A DNA stretch of 64,000 nucleotides from Phycisphaeraceae bacterium. GTDB taxonomy: Bacteria; Planctomycetota; Phycisphaerae; Phycisphaerales; Phycisphaeraceae. A model generated the notes under the pieces. That model ran no database searches. It worked only from the letters and a program-made list of their open reading frames with translations, and had not been told where the DNA came from. Location of the stretch: NCBI GenBank assembly GCA_029260595.1, contig JAJDCY010000024.1, forward strand, positions 248,001-312,000. The letters are read 5' to 3'. The first letter of the stretch is position 1. Each line of letters starts with the position of its first letter. Of the stretch, positions 38,652-50,398 are shown piece after piece. The position numbers were made by a program, and so were the translations under genes.

Positions 38652-39695
38652 CTACAACCCCTCCTCCGCCAGCCACCGCTCCGCATCGATCGCGGCCTTG
38701 CAACCCATCCCCGCCGCCGTCACCGCCTGCCGATAAACCGAATCCGCTACATCGCCCGCCGCGAACACCCCCGCGATATTCGTCGTCGACCGATACGGAT
38801 CCTTCAACTTGATATACCCCGTCTCATCCGTATCCAACTGCCCATTCAAAAACTCCGTGATCGGCGTATGCCCGATCGCGATGAACAACCCGCCCAACGC
38901 CAGCTCCGTCGCCTCCCCGCTCACCGTGTCCTTCAACTTCACCCCCGTCACCTTCTTCTGCCCCACAACCTCCTCGACAACCTTATTCCACTCGACCTTG
39001 ATCTTCGCGTTCGCCTTGACCCGGTCCTGCATGATCTTGCTCGCCCGCAGCTCATCACGCCGATGAATCAAATGCACCGTGCTCGCAAACTTCGCCAGAT
39101 ACGTCGCCTCCTCCACCGCCGTATCCCCACCACCAACCACCCCCAAAGGCTGATCCCGAAACATCGGCAGCGCCCCATCACAAACCGCACACGCACTGAC
39201 CCCGCCGCCCGACTGCGCCAGCCGCTGCTCGTTGTCCTGCCCCAACCAGTTCGCCTTCGCCCCCGTCGCGATGATCACCGAATGCGACTTCACTTCAACC
39301 CCATTATCCCCCTTCACCACAAACGGCCGCACCGACAAATCCACCGACGCCACATTCGCGAACGGCGTAAACAACCCGTGCTCGATCTCCTCGCCCGTCT
39401 TCACTCCGTTGTCCGTCACCACCCGCGTCCCGAACCGCATCGCCTGCTTAAAAAACTGCTCCATCATCGCCGGCCCGGTCACCCCCTCGGGAAAACCAGG
39501 GTAATTCTCGACATCCGTCGTCAGCATCAACTGCCCGCCGGGCATCAGATCCTTGCCCGTCGCCCGCCCCGCGAACACCAACGGATGCAGGTCCGCCCGC
39601 GCCGCATACACCGCCGCCGTCCAACCCGCCGGCCCCGACCCAATGATCGTCACCCGCTCAACCCCGCCGTTCGATTGCGCATTGGATTCACTCAT
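38652..39695 (-). CDS. trxB: Thioredoxin reductase
   Basis: About 347 residues. FAD site IIGSGPAGWTAAVYAARA, redox pair CAVC in ACAVCDGALP, NADPH site GVVGGGDTAVEEATYLAKF followed by HRRDELRA, and the C-terminal FAD motif GVFAAGDVADSVYRQAVTAAGMG. It reduces thioredoxin with NADPH in the cytoplasm. ATG at 39695 (MSESNAQSNGG); the frame further upstream is only repeat sequence. Its last 45 or so bases are duplicated 990 bases further left, on the other side of the FkbM gene. Confidence 0.95.
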   Translation of the reverse strand: MSESNAQSNGGVERVTIIGSGPAGWTAAVYAARADLHPLVFAGRATGKDLMPGGQLMLTTDVENYPGFPEGVTGPAMMEQFFKQAMRFGTRVVTDNGVKTGEEIEHGLFTPFANVASVDLSVRPFVVKGDNGVEVKSHSVIIATGAKANWLGQDNEQRLAQSGGGVSACAVCDGALPMFRDQPLGVVGGGDTAVEEATYLAKFASTVHLIHRRDELRASKIMQDRVKANAKIKVEWNKVVEEVVGQKKVTGVKLKDTVSGEATELALGGLFIAIGHTPITEFLNGQLDTDETGYIKLKDPYRSTTNIAGVFAAGDVADSVYRQAVTAAGMGCKAAIDAERWLAEEGL

Positions 39696-39760
39696 AGCGC
39701 GAATTGTAACAACTAAAAATCCCCCAACCGCCCCCGCGCTCCCCCCACAACAACAACTCC

Positions 39761-39840
39761 CCCGTAGGGTGGGCACCGCCCACCTCCGAACCCCTCGGGT
39801 GCCACTGCTTGCTTGCCAAGCAGTGCCTTGCGCCACCAAC
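39761..39840 (+). repeat. Palindromic repeats upstream of trxB
   Basis: A GTAGGGTGGGC-leader hairpin (39763-39783) and a CTGCTTG-type palindrome with TTGCGCCACC tail (39798-39838), both in + orientation. Confidence 0.85.
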
Positions 39841-39889
39841 AACCCCTGCCCCGCCGTGTCCCCTCAACACCCACCCCCCACAACAACAA

Positions 39890-39913
39890 CAGCCGAGCCC
39901 AAAGGCTCGGCTG
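39890..39913 (-). terminator. Intrinsic terminator of the PEP-CTERM gene
   Basis: A 10-base stem (CAGCCGAGCC with GGCTCGGCTG) and a four-base loop lie 27 bases after the PEP-CTERM stop. On the - strand it is followed by TTGTTGTTG rather than a pure T run. Confidence 0.7.
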
Positions 39914-39940
39914 TCGCATGAAAAGTTCTAATTCCTCCGA

Positions 39941-40825
39941 CTACCGACGCGGCCGAGTCTTGCGACCAACCCGTGCCGCCAACCCGCCCATCCCGATCAG
40001 ACCCAGCATCGCCGTCGCAGGCTCGGGCACACCATTCGTCTGCTGCCCGTCTCCAGGACCACCGCCGCTCGGCACATCGAACGTCCCGCCGATCACATCG
40101 TTCCCACAGCCCCAGGCGATCTGGAAGTCGATGCTCTCAGGACGCGGCCCATCAATCGCCGCCAGGTCAACGCTGAACTCGTACAGCGTCGTGTTGTCTT
40201 CCCACCACGAACGGCTGCGGTTGTTCGGATTCCCATAATCATGGTCAGCCGTGTCGATGTCTTCCTGCGAAACCATCATCCCCGTCTGCACCGCCCAAGG
40301 ACCAATCTCAGCCGCGATCGTCGGGTTGTTCGCATAGGCACCCTGCAGCCCGCGGGTCGTGTCGATGTCATACAGACCACCAGCCGTCAGCCCCGCGTTG
40401 CCCATCAGAGTCACCAGCCCGTAGTCAAACCCGTCAACCCCGTCCACGTTCAGCATCAGGTCACCCAGGCTGTACGTCGCACCCGCCGTCGCCTCATACT
40501 CCGAGCTCGCCACCAGCAGGAACTGCATCTCATCCCCGACCACCCGCACGTGCATCTCTTCCAGGTCGAACTGCTCGCCGGTCCGCCCACCGGGGCTCGG
40601 CACGTTGCCAACGCCGGGGTAGTTGATCGGGGCCCAGTCGTTCTGCAGGTACGAAGTCACGCCCGGTGCAATGTCCGTCACCACAACACCGTTGTCGTTG
40701 TTAACGAACGGCGTCACACCCCAGCCAACAACCTCGCCACTCGGGCTGACCGACAACGCCGTCGCGTAGTTAGCCGCAACCCCGAACACCGCCATAACGA
40801 TTGTGAAGATAAACCAGCGTTTCAT
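39941..40825 (-). CDS. PEP-CTERM sorting-domain protein
   Basis: About 294 residues. Signal peptide WFIFTIVMAVFGVAANYATA starting at the ATG at 40825, with GGAG nine bases upstream. The mature part (VVGWGVTPF, GRTGEQFDLEEMHVRVVGDEMQFLLVASS) resembles a secreted beta-sandwich domain. The C-terminus VPEPATAMLGLIGMGGLAARV with RKTRPRR is a PEP-CTERM signal. Base composition is less extreme than in nearby genes. Exported and probably anchored or released by an exosortase encoded elsewhere. Confidence 0.85.
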   Translation of the reverse strand: MKRWFIFTIVMAVFGVAANYATALSVSPSGEVVGWGVTPFVNNDNGVVVTDIAPGVTSYLQNDWAPINYPGVGNVPSPGGRTGEQFDLEEMHVRVVGDEMQFLLVASSEYEATAGATYSLGDLMLNVDGVDGFDYGLVTLMGNAGLTAGGLYDIDTTRGLQGAYANNPTIAAEIGPWAVQTGMMVSQEDIDTADHDYGNPNNRSRSWWEDNTTLYEFSVDLAAIDGPRPESIDFQIAWGCGNDVIGGTFDVPSGGGPGDGQQTNGVPEPATAMLGLIGMGGLAARVGRKTRPRR

Positions 40826-41284
40826 AACTATACACTCCAAGAAAGGAATCTCGATAGGACTCGTTGTTCGCTTACCAACCCGCGTCGCCGGCTCAACCCC
40901 TGAGCCTTATTTCTCGACGCCGCTCTCCATATAGCGACGCCCATGCCACCACCCCCATCCCCGCACCCACTCGCCCCTAAACACCTATACCCATAGCACT
41001 AACCGCCCGATTTCCGGTTGTAACGCCTGTATCAACCGCGCCGAGATTGGGTCCACGCTCAACACCCACCGCCCAACCCTGATGCACCCCCGCCACCCGC
41101 CGCGCGCACCAAAACCACAACCCGCCTGTAACGCCTGTAACTGTTATGACGCCTGCCACTCACCCAATCCGATTTGCCGCGGGAACCCACCGACGATTTC
41201 TCCCGCCTCCACCCGCCCCGAGCCGAATACAATACAGCGTCACCCGCACCCGCCCGCACTCCTTTAATAAAGGTGCACCGGCAC
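40826..41284. other. Non-coding gap of about 460 bases
   Basis: It separates divergent genes and must hold promoters for both. Short repeats of the type TGTAACGCCTGTA occur at 41020-41035 and 41123-41140. None of the palindromic repeat families is present. I see no gene. Confidence 0.4.
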
Positions 41285-42169
41285 ATGAAACCACACGGCG
41301 ACAATCACGCGGGCAAACCTCAAGAAAACACCGACTCCCACCTCGCCGTACGCCCACTCGTCCGCTACGTCGACGAGTCCCAAGCCGTCCTCGACGCACA
41401 CATCTCACTCGGCCCCTGGTGGGACAACGCACGGGACAACACACACCCCGATCCACACGACGACCACCAACCCCTCGACGGCCCCGTCCAAGTCAAAATA
41501 CGCATGGCCGCTCACACCGGCCCCTCCTCCGAAAACACCTTCGAACACACCGTCGCACTCGACCTCGACGACCACACCGGCGTCGTACGTTTCGAAGTCA
41601 CCGACCCCGCACGCTGGTGGCCCGCCGGCATGGGCGACCAAACCCTGTACGACCTCGAAGTCACCGTCTCCATCGAAGACCGCGCCGTCGACCACTACCA
41701 CGCCACCGTCGGACTCACCTCCGTACGACCCGCCTCATCCGAACAACCCCACCCCGACCAACCCCACCTCGCACAGCCATGGCCCGACGGCCACACCGTC
41801 CTCCTAGTCAACGGCCGTGAACGCGAGATCCAATCCGTCGTCCCCGTCGACCCCGTCGACGAACAACACCTCCTGCCCGTAGGCGGCGACAGCCTCCTGC
41901 TCGTCCGAGGCCACTTCGGCTCCGACCAGCTCTACCAAGCCGCCGACCGCGCCGGCATCCTCCTCATCCAATCCGTCCCCCCCATCAACGCCAACCGAAA
42001 AAAATCCCCCGCCCCCACACTCCAACAACAAGTCGACCGCCTCGCCGGCCACCCCTGCCTCGCAGGCTGGCTCATCCAACCCCAATCCCCCAAAGCCAAC
42101 CACCTCGCTACCCAACTCCACCAACTAGACCCCACCCGCAGCATCTTCCAAACCAACCTCACCGACTAA
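41285..42169 (+). CDS. Glycoside hydrolase family 2-like fragment
   Basis: About 294 residues. The text RFEVTDPARWWPAGMGDQTLYDLEVTV is the hallmark of the immunoglobulin-like beta-sandwich of GH2 enzymes (beta-mannosidase/galactosidase), and ADRAGILLIQSVPPINAN resembles the first barrel strands of their catalytic domain. The barrel is cut short and the catalytic Glu residues are absent, so it is probably non-enzymatic or a degraded remnant. No signal peptide. ATG at 41285 with AAAGG upstream. The codon use matches its neighbours, so decay is not recent. Confidence 0.6.
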   Translation: MKPHGDNHAGKPQENTDSHLAVRPLVRYVDESQAVLDAHISLGPWWDNARDNTHPDPHDDHQPLDGPVQVKIRMAAHTGPSSENTFEHTVALDLDDHTGVVRFEVTDPARWWPAGMGDQTLYDLEVTVSIEDRAVDHYHATVGLTSVRPASSEQPHPDQPHLAQPWPDGHTVLLVNGREREIQSVVPVDPVDEQHLLPVGGDSLLLVRGHFGSDQLYQAADRAGILLIQSVPPINANRKKSPAPTLQQQVDRLAGHPCLAGWLIQPQSPKANHLATQLHQLDPTRSIFQTNLTD

Positions 42170-42355
42170 CCCACCGCCGCCTCCCCCGCCCCGTAGGGTG
42201 GGATAAGCGCCAGCGCATCCCACCTTCCCCCCTCGGGTGCCACTGCTTGCTTGCCAAGCAGTGCCTGACGTCACTGACAACCATCCCCACCCCCGAGTCA
42301 GTGTTCCGTCTCCTCGGGTGCCACTGCTTGCTCGCCAAGCACTGGCCGGGCTCCC
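42170..42355 (+). repeat. Palindromic repeat cluster
   Basis: GTAGGGTGGGATAAGCG-leader hairpin (42192-42223), CTGCTTG-type with TGACGTCACTGAC tail (42236-42280), and a second CTGCTTG-type copy with changes in loop and stem (42317-42349). All are in + orientation. Confidence 0.85.
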
Positions 42356-42458
42356 GCCGCCTGCCACAAACCAAACCGTCCCCACCCCGCACCACCAGCC
42401 CCATCAAAACAAATCCGAACCCACCCCCTCACCCCGAACCCTCCCCTACAATCCCCCC

Positions 42459-43001
42459 ATGCTCTCAATCTTCCTGGGCCTGACCGCCTCCAACCTCATC
42501 CTCCTCCTCACCGTCTTCGCCCTCGGGTTCGCACACAGCCTGATCGCCGCATCCCCAACCCTCCACATCACACTCGGCATCGCCGCCGGCCTCATGACCG
42601 CCTTCGCCCACCTCGCCGTCTACACCTACTTCATGGCCACCGCCCGCTGGCTACACGCCGCCACCGACAAAGCCAACCTCCCACCAAACACCTACATCCA
42701 ACCCGCCCTCAACCGAAAATCACGCGCACTACGATGGTCCATGCTCGCCATCACCACCGTCCTGCTCACGATGTTCGCCGGCGCCGCCGCCGACCCCTCG
42801 GTGAACCCCTGGTGGTCTTCAACCGTCCATCTACTCATAGCCGCCATCGCCATCACCACCAACCTCCTCGCCGCACTCGTCCAATTCAAACTCATCCAGG
42901 CACAATCCAACCTCATCCGCCGCGCCCTACACGCCGTCAACCAACTCCCACCCCCACCCCAACCCGCACCCACAATAAACCCCACACCCACAACCCCCTG
43001 A
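42459..43001 (+). CDS. Four-helix membrane protein
   Basis: About 180 residues with four membrane segments (LTASNLILLLTVFALGFAH, ITLGIAAGLMTAFAHLAVY, LRWSMLAITTVLLTMFAGA, VHLLIAAIAITTNLLAAL) and a Pro/Thr-rich tail. Start ATG at 42459; the frame upstream is only repeats. Its stop is one base before the next gene's ATG at 43003. Family not recognised. Confidence 0.65.
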   Translation: MLSIFLGLTASNLILLLTVFALGFAHSLIAASPTLHITLGIAAGLMTAFAHLAVYTYFMATARWLHAATDKANLPPNTYIQPALNRKSRALRWSMLAITTVLLTMFAGAAADPSVNPWWSSTVHLLIAAIAITTNLLAALVQFKLIQAQSNLIRRALHAVNQLPPPPQPAPTINPTPTTP

Positions 43002-43002
43002 C

Positions 43003-44196
43003 ATGCAAAAAACAAAAACCCCCCAACGTAGGGTGGGCACCGCCCACCATCCCACCGTCGGGTGCCACTGCTTGCTTGCCAAGCAGTGCCTCGCGTCACC
43101 GACGACCACTGACCCTCGGGTGCCATTGACAAGTCCCCTTGTCAGTGTTCAAACCACACCAACCCACCCCCGACCCGACCGCTTCCTCCGCTACGCACTG
43201 CTGCTCCCCCTCGCCCTCACCCTCCTAACCACACCCGCCGCCTGCCAAACGCAAGCCCAGGCGAGCGCAAACCCAACCACCCAACCCACCACCCAAACCG
43301 CGCCTGCACCCACCACCCAACCCACACCCACCACACTCGACCACTACCTAAACCAAATCGAAGCCCGAGCCACCCAAACCAATACCCTACGCGCCGACAT
43401 ACGCTACGACCGCACCCAACCCCTCGTCGGCGACCACCAACGACGCTTCGGCCGTCTCACCTACGACGCCGGCCCACCCAAACGCTTCGCCATCCACTTC
43501 GACCGCCTGCTCGTAGACACACGCCTCGACCGCGAACACCGCCACTACATCTTCGACGGCACATGGCTGGTCGAACGCTACGACGCCGACCGCCTCTTCA
43601 TCAAACGCCAAATCGTCCCCCCCAACACCCACAAAAACCAACCCACGCCCGCAACGAGCCCCGACCGTAAGGGAGGGGTCCTGCGACCCCCGCTAACCCA
43701 ACCCATCAACGACACCCCGCCCACGCCCGCAACACATTCCGACACCCCGCCCAGTGCTCCCCCCTCGGATGCCACACCTGGCTTGCCCAGCAGTGCTACC
43801 AACCAACCTCACTCCCACCCCAACCCCCCCGACCCCCTCGCCCTGGGCCAAGGCCCCTTCGTCCTCCCCCTCAACCTACGCAAACACGACCTCCAAAAAC
43901 GATTCAACATCACCCTCATCCCCCCAACCGAATCCGACCCCGAAAATACCATCCACCTCCACCTGACCCCCAAACCTACTTTCAAAACCAACCACACCAC
44001 CATCGACCTCTGGTACCACCAAGAAACTCTGCTCCCCCTCCAGGCCCGCACCACCGACGACTCCCAAAACATCTCGCTAGTGACGCTCACCAACCACCAA
44101 CTAAACACCCCCATCACCCCCAACGACATCAACACCACCGAACCCACCGACCGAGGCTGGCGCATAGAAATCACCCCCTACGAACCACCCCAATAA
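43003..44196 (+). CDS. LolA-like lipoprotein with in-frame palindromic repeats
   Basis: About 397 residues in the longest frame. Residues about 56-75 form a lipoprotein-type signal (FLRYALLLPLALTLLTTPAAC), so the 50 residues before it are unusual: they are translated repeats ([20 protein letters not shown]). Starts at GTG 43120 or TTG 43126 inside a repeat would give a normal signal peptide. The mature part resembles LolA/outer-membrane-lipoprotein-sorting folds (TNTLRADIRYDRTQPL, RRFGRLTYDAGPPKRFAIHF, HYIFDGTWLVERYDADRLFIKRQIV). Between the two LolA halves lie about 55 residues of translated repeats (PATSPDRKGGVL, ATPGLPSSAT). Probably a periplasmic lipid or lipoprotein carrier. Confidence 0.72.
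   Translation: MQKTKTPQRRVGTAHHPTVGCHCLLAKQCLASPTTTDPRVPLTSPLVSVQTTPTHPRPDRFLRYALLLPLALTLLTTPAACQTQAQASANPTTQPTTQTAPAPTTQPTPTTLDHYLNQIEARATQTNTLRADIRYDRTQPLVGDHQRRFGRLTYDAGPPKRFAIHFDRLLVDTRLDREHRHYIFDGTWLVERYDADRLFIKRQIVPPNTHKNQPTPATSPDRKGGVLRPPLTQPINDTPPTPATHSDTPPSAPPSDATPGLPSSATNQPHSHPNPPDPLALGQGPFVLPLNLRKHDLQKRFNITLIPPTESDPENTIHLHLTPKPTFKTNHTTIDLWYHQETLLPLQARTTDDSQNISLVTLTNHQLNTPITPNDINTTEPTDRGWRIEITPYEPPQ
43025..43150 (+). repeat. Repeats forming the N-terminal extension of the LolA-like gene
   Basis: GTAGGGTGGGC-leader hairpin (43026-43047), CTGCTTG-type with TCGCGTCACCGAC tail (43060-43103), and CTGACAAG-type with one mismatch (43118-43149). The open frame runs through all three without a stop. 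Confidence 0.85.
43649..43801 (+). repeat. Repeats inserted inside the LolA-like coding sequence
   Basis: A CAACGAGCCCCGACCGTAAG element (43652-43680) and a CTGCTGG-type palindrome with a decayed left arm (43769-43799) lie about 90 bases apart, with a further remnant (CAGTGCTCC at 43752) between. All are in frame. Confidence 0.85.
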
Positions 44197-44216
44197 AACG
44201 CCAACACGCCTCCCCC

Positions 44217-44246
44217 TTAGGGCAGGATTCATCCTGCCTTCAAAGC
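44217..44246 (+). repeat. TTAGGGCAGG-leader hairpin
   Basis: GGCAGGATTCATCCTGCC forms an 8-base stem, preceded by TTAG in place of GTAG. It lies between two + strand genes. Confidence 0.7.
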
Positions 44247-44286
44247 CGTCTGCCAGCCGCAACCCCACCATCCCACCGCGCACATT

Positions 44287-44610
44287 ATGACACCACACCA
44301 ACCCCCAGCCCCACCGAAGATCAGTTGGGAATCCGCGCTATCACTCGCGATCGTGACTGTCCCGATCCCCGTGATCCTCCCAATGATCGGCGCTACCGGT
44401 GTCCCAATCGAACAGCGCTACACGCTTGCCGACCGCTCAGTCGTGTTCATGCTGATTCTGATCGTCATCTCCGCCGCCGCCTTCATCCTCGGCATATCCG
44501 GCTTCCGTCGATCCTGCACCCCAGGCAAACTGATCGCCACCTGCTCCACCGCACTCGCGTCCGCAATCCTCTGGGGCATCATCTCCTTCTGCCTCCAAAA
44601 ACTCGGGTAA
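44287..44610 (+). CDS. Small three-helix membrane protein
   Basis: 107 residues with three membrane segments (LSLAIVTVPIPVILPMI, SVVFMLILIVISAAAFILGI, IATCSTALASAILWGII) joined by short loops. Base composition is clearly more balanced than in the flanking + strand genes. It ends convergently with the next - strand gene. Family not recognised. Confidence 0.6.
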   Translation: MTPHQPPAPPKISWESALSLAIVTVPIPVILPMIGATGVPIEQRYTLADRSVVFMLILIVISAAAFILGISGFRRSCTPGKLIATCSTALASAILWGIISFCLQKLG

Positions 44611-44688
44611 ACGTCATGCCAAGCCATCGCTACCCCCGGCCGGTTACCCATTAGATACTTATGCCGAACGCGAAATGCATAACGCACT

Positions 44689-45021
44689 CTAGTCCGTTTC
44701 CGAGGGAACCTTCCAACCCACTTTGATCGACGCGGCGATTGCTCCCGACAACGCTCCAGTGAATAAGCCGATCCACGCACCGCCTAGGAACGCAATTGTG
44801 CCGCCCGCAACCAGGCCAATAAACGAACCCAATGGAATGCCAAAGATCGGGTGAATGCCCATTAACCAAATTATTCTTCCCACCCAGAAGGGAAGCAACG
44901 CGATAGCCAGAAACCAACAGCCAACAACCTCGAAATGGCCGCTAAAAGCAACCAACCCGACCATCAGAATCCATCCCCCGATGAACTCGACGAACAATCT
45001 TATCTTTGGTGATATTTGCAA
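44689..45021 (-). CDS. Small membrane protein, TTG start
   Basis: About 110 residues with Gly-rich membrane segments (FIGGWILMVGLVAFSGHF, IALLPFWVGRIIWLMGI, GSFIGLVAGGTIAFLGGAWIG). The longer open frame reaches back into a GTAGGCCCGG repeat and the neighbouring gene, so I prefer the TTG at 45021, which follows AAAGGGGG. Base composition is balanced, as in the convergent 107-residue protein, so the pair may have been acquired together. No family recognised. Confidence 0.55.
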   Translation of the reverse strand: MQISPKIRLFVEFIGGWILMVGLVAFSGHFEVVGCWFLAIALLPFWVGRIIWLMGIHPIFGIPLGSFIGLVAGGTIAFLGGAWIGLFTGALSGAIAASIKVGWKVPSETD

Positions 45022-45036
45022 CCCCCTTTGTGTCCG

Positions 45037-45062
45037 AGTAGGCCCGGCATCCCGCCGGGCAC
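45037..45062 (+). repeat. GTAGGCCCGG-leader hairpin
   Basis: GTAG followed by the stem GCCCGGC/GCCGGGC. It sits between two co-directional - strand genes but points in the + orientation. Confidence 0.85.
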
Positions 45063-45070
45063 GTTTCCCC

Positions 45071-46198
45071 TCACCCCAACCCATCCACCAACCCATCCAC
45101 CTGCTCAAACGTATTATAAAAATGCGGACTCGCCCGCAACCGCCCCTCACGCTGCACGATCACAACCCCCTTCGCCTCCAACCCCGCAATCACCCGCGGC
45201 AACGCCACACCCGCACCATCCCCACCCGCCTCAAATACCACAATCCCGCTCCGCTCCCCATCACCACGCGGGCTAAAAACCCGATACCCCTTCCCCGCCA
45301 ACCCCGCACAAAGCCGCCCCGTCAGCGCCTCCACCCGCGCCCACACCTGCTCCATCCCCACCTCCAACAACAAATCCAAACTAGCCCCCAGCGCCAATAT
45401 CCCCGGAATATTATAACTCCCCGGCTCAAACCGCCGCGCATCCTTATGAAACTCAAAACGGTAATTCCCATAATCCGAACTATCAACCATATTCATCCAC
45501 CCCACAACCGCAGGCCGCAGCACCTCCGCCAAATCCCCCCGCGCATAAAAGATCCCACACCCCTCCGGCCCAAGCATCCACTTATGCCCGTCCGCCGCCA
45601 GAAAATCCACCCCCAGCTCACCCACATCCACCGGCATCACCCCCACACTCTGAATACCATCCACACACAGATACCCTCCCGCCCGATGCACCATCTCACT
45701 GATAGCCCGCAGATCAGTCCGATACCCCGACGCATACTGCACGTGTGACACCGACACCACCCGCGTCCGATCCGTCACCGCGTCACAAACATCCTCCGCC
45801 AACACCCGCCCATCCGCCCGCTGCGCCACCTCGATTAAGCGCACCCCCAGCCGCTTCAGATTCTCCCACGGGTACCGATTCGCCGGGTACTCCACATCCG
45901 TAATCACCACCTCATCCCCCTCACGCCAGTCCAACCCGTTCGCCACCATCGCGATCCCCGTCGACGTATTGGCCACAAACGCGATCTCCGCCCCCGACTC
46001 CGCCCCGATCAACCGCGCCGCCGCCTTCTTCACCTGCACGATCCGCTTCTGCCACCCCGCCCGAAAGTACGCCGCCGTCTCCGCCTGCTCCGCATACCCA
46101 CGCAGCGCCGCCGCCGCTCGCCCACTGATCGGCGCCACCCCCGCATGATTAAAAAACGCCAGCCGCCCAACAATCGGAAACTCCGCCGAATAATCCAT
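45071..46198 (-). CDS. PLP-dependent class V aminotransferase (cysteine desulfurase-like)
   Basis: About 375 residues. Family text in order: FFNHAGVAPISGRAAAAL, AFVANTSTGIAMVANGL, VVITDVEYPANRYPW, VVSVSHVQYASGYRTDL, YLCVDGIQSVGVMPVDV (Asp for the PLP ring), and ADGHKWMLGPEGCGIFYAR with the PLP lysine. Closest in feel to isopenicillin-N-epimerase/EgtE-type lyases rather than IscS, since no Cys-loop of the IscS type is evident. The ATG at 46198 has AAGAGG seven bases upstream; an ATG at 46252 gives an 18-residue extension. It may be a C-S lyase or epimerase; substrate unknown. Confidence 0.85.
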   Translation of the reverse strand: MDYSAEFPIVGRLAFFNHAGVAPISGRAAAALRGYAEQAETAAYFRAGWQKRIVQVKKAAARLIGAESGAEIAFVANTSTGIAMVANGLDWREGDEVVITDVEYPANRYPWENLKRLGVRLIEVAQRADGRVLAEDVCDAVTDRTRVVSVSHVQYASGYRTDLRAISEMVHRAGGYLCVDGIQSVGVMPVDVGELGVDFLAADGHKWMLGPEGCGIFYARGDLAEVLRPAVVGWMNMVDSSDYGNYRFEFHKDARRFEPGSYNIPGILALGASLDLLLEVGMEQVWARVEALTGRLCAGLAGKGYRVFSPRGDGERSGIVVFEAGGDGAGVALPRVIAGLEAKGVVIVQREGRLRASPHFYNTFEQVDGLVDGLG

Positions 46199-46332
46199 CG
46201 CACCACCTCTTACCGAGCCACGCCCCGAGTCATCCCGTGAGTCTTCTGTCATAATGCCCTCAACCTACCGCCCCAACACACACCCGCCAATCCCCACCGG
46301 CCAAACAACGCGCCGACCAGCGAGCAGAGAAA

Positions 46333-49563
<3,231 letters not shown>

Positions 49564-49742
49564 TCGCACCCTCCGCTGTAGGGTGGGATAAGCGCAGCGC
49601 ATCCCACCATCCCACCTTGCCAACCGATACAACCTCGCCCCGAGTGCCACTGTTCACTACCCAACCAGTGTCCGGCCAAAAACCCTCGCGCACCCGCACA
49701 CCCGATCGCACCACCACCCACAACGGTTAACATGCCTTCGCC
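49564..49742 (+). repeat. Repeats after the TPR gene
   Basis: GTAGGGTGGGATAAGCG-leader hairpin (49579-49609) and a strongly decayed GTGCCACTG palindrome (49643-49675). No other feature is visible. Confidence 0.75.
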
Positions 49743-50114
49743 ATGACCGAGACGCCAAACCCAACCGTCTGCTCACGCTGCGACAAGGTGATCCCAGTCC
49801 ACCAGGTCGCCCACATCATCGGCGGCGGCAAGGTCCAGTGCACCGAGTGCTACCAATTCGTGACGGGCGCACCACCAGACCAGCGCGCAGATACCGGCGA
49901 AAAGAACAAACTCGGCTCGCTGGCGACTTTCGGCGGCTCGGATAACACCGTTGACATCGCCAGAGGGTGTGCCTGGGCGCTGTTGCAGGTCCTGGGCTGG
50001 CCCATCGCAATTATGCTGATCGTCGGTGGCCTACCCGGCGCGGCCAACAACAACGACGACGGCGCACTGCTGATCGCCGGCCTGCTGCTCATCCTCATCC
50101 TGCGGCAGAAATAA
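49743..50114 (+). CDS. Zinc-ribbon membrane protein
   Basis: 123 residues. Two CxxC pairs near the N-terminus (CSRCDKVIPVH and VQCTECYQFV) form a likely zinc ribbon. Two membrane segments follow (CAWALLQVLGWPIAIMLIVGGL and GALLIAGLLLILIL). Codon use is mixed compared with neighbours. Function not recognised. Confidence 0.65.
   Translation: MTETPNPTVCSRCDKVIPVHQVAHIIGGGKVQCTECYQFVTGAPPDQRADTGEKNKLGSLATFGGSDNTVDIARGCAWALLQVLGWPIAIMLIVGGLPGAANNNDDGALLIAGLLLILILRQK

Positions 50115-50388
<274 letters not shown>

Positions 50389-50398
<10 letters not shown>

Noticed and set aside
40241..40903. Antisense ORF over the PEP-CTERM gene
   Set aside because: It is an Arg/His/Val-rich shadow of a gene with signal peptide, sorting tail and terminator.
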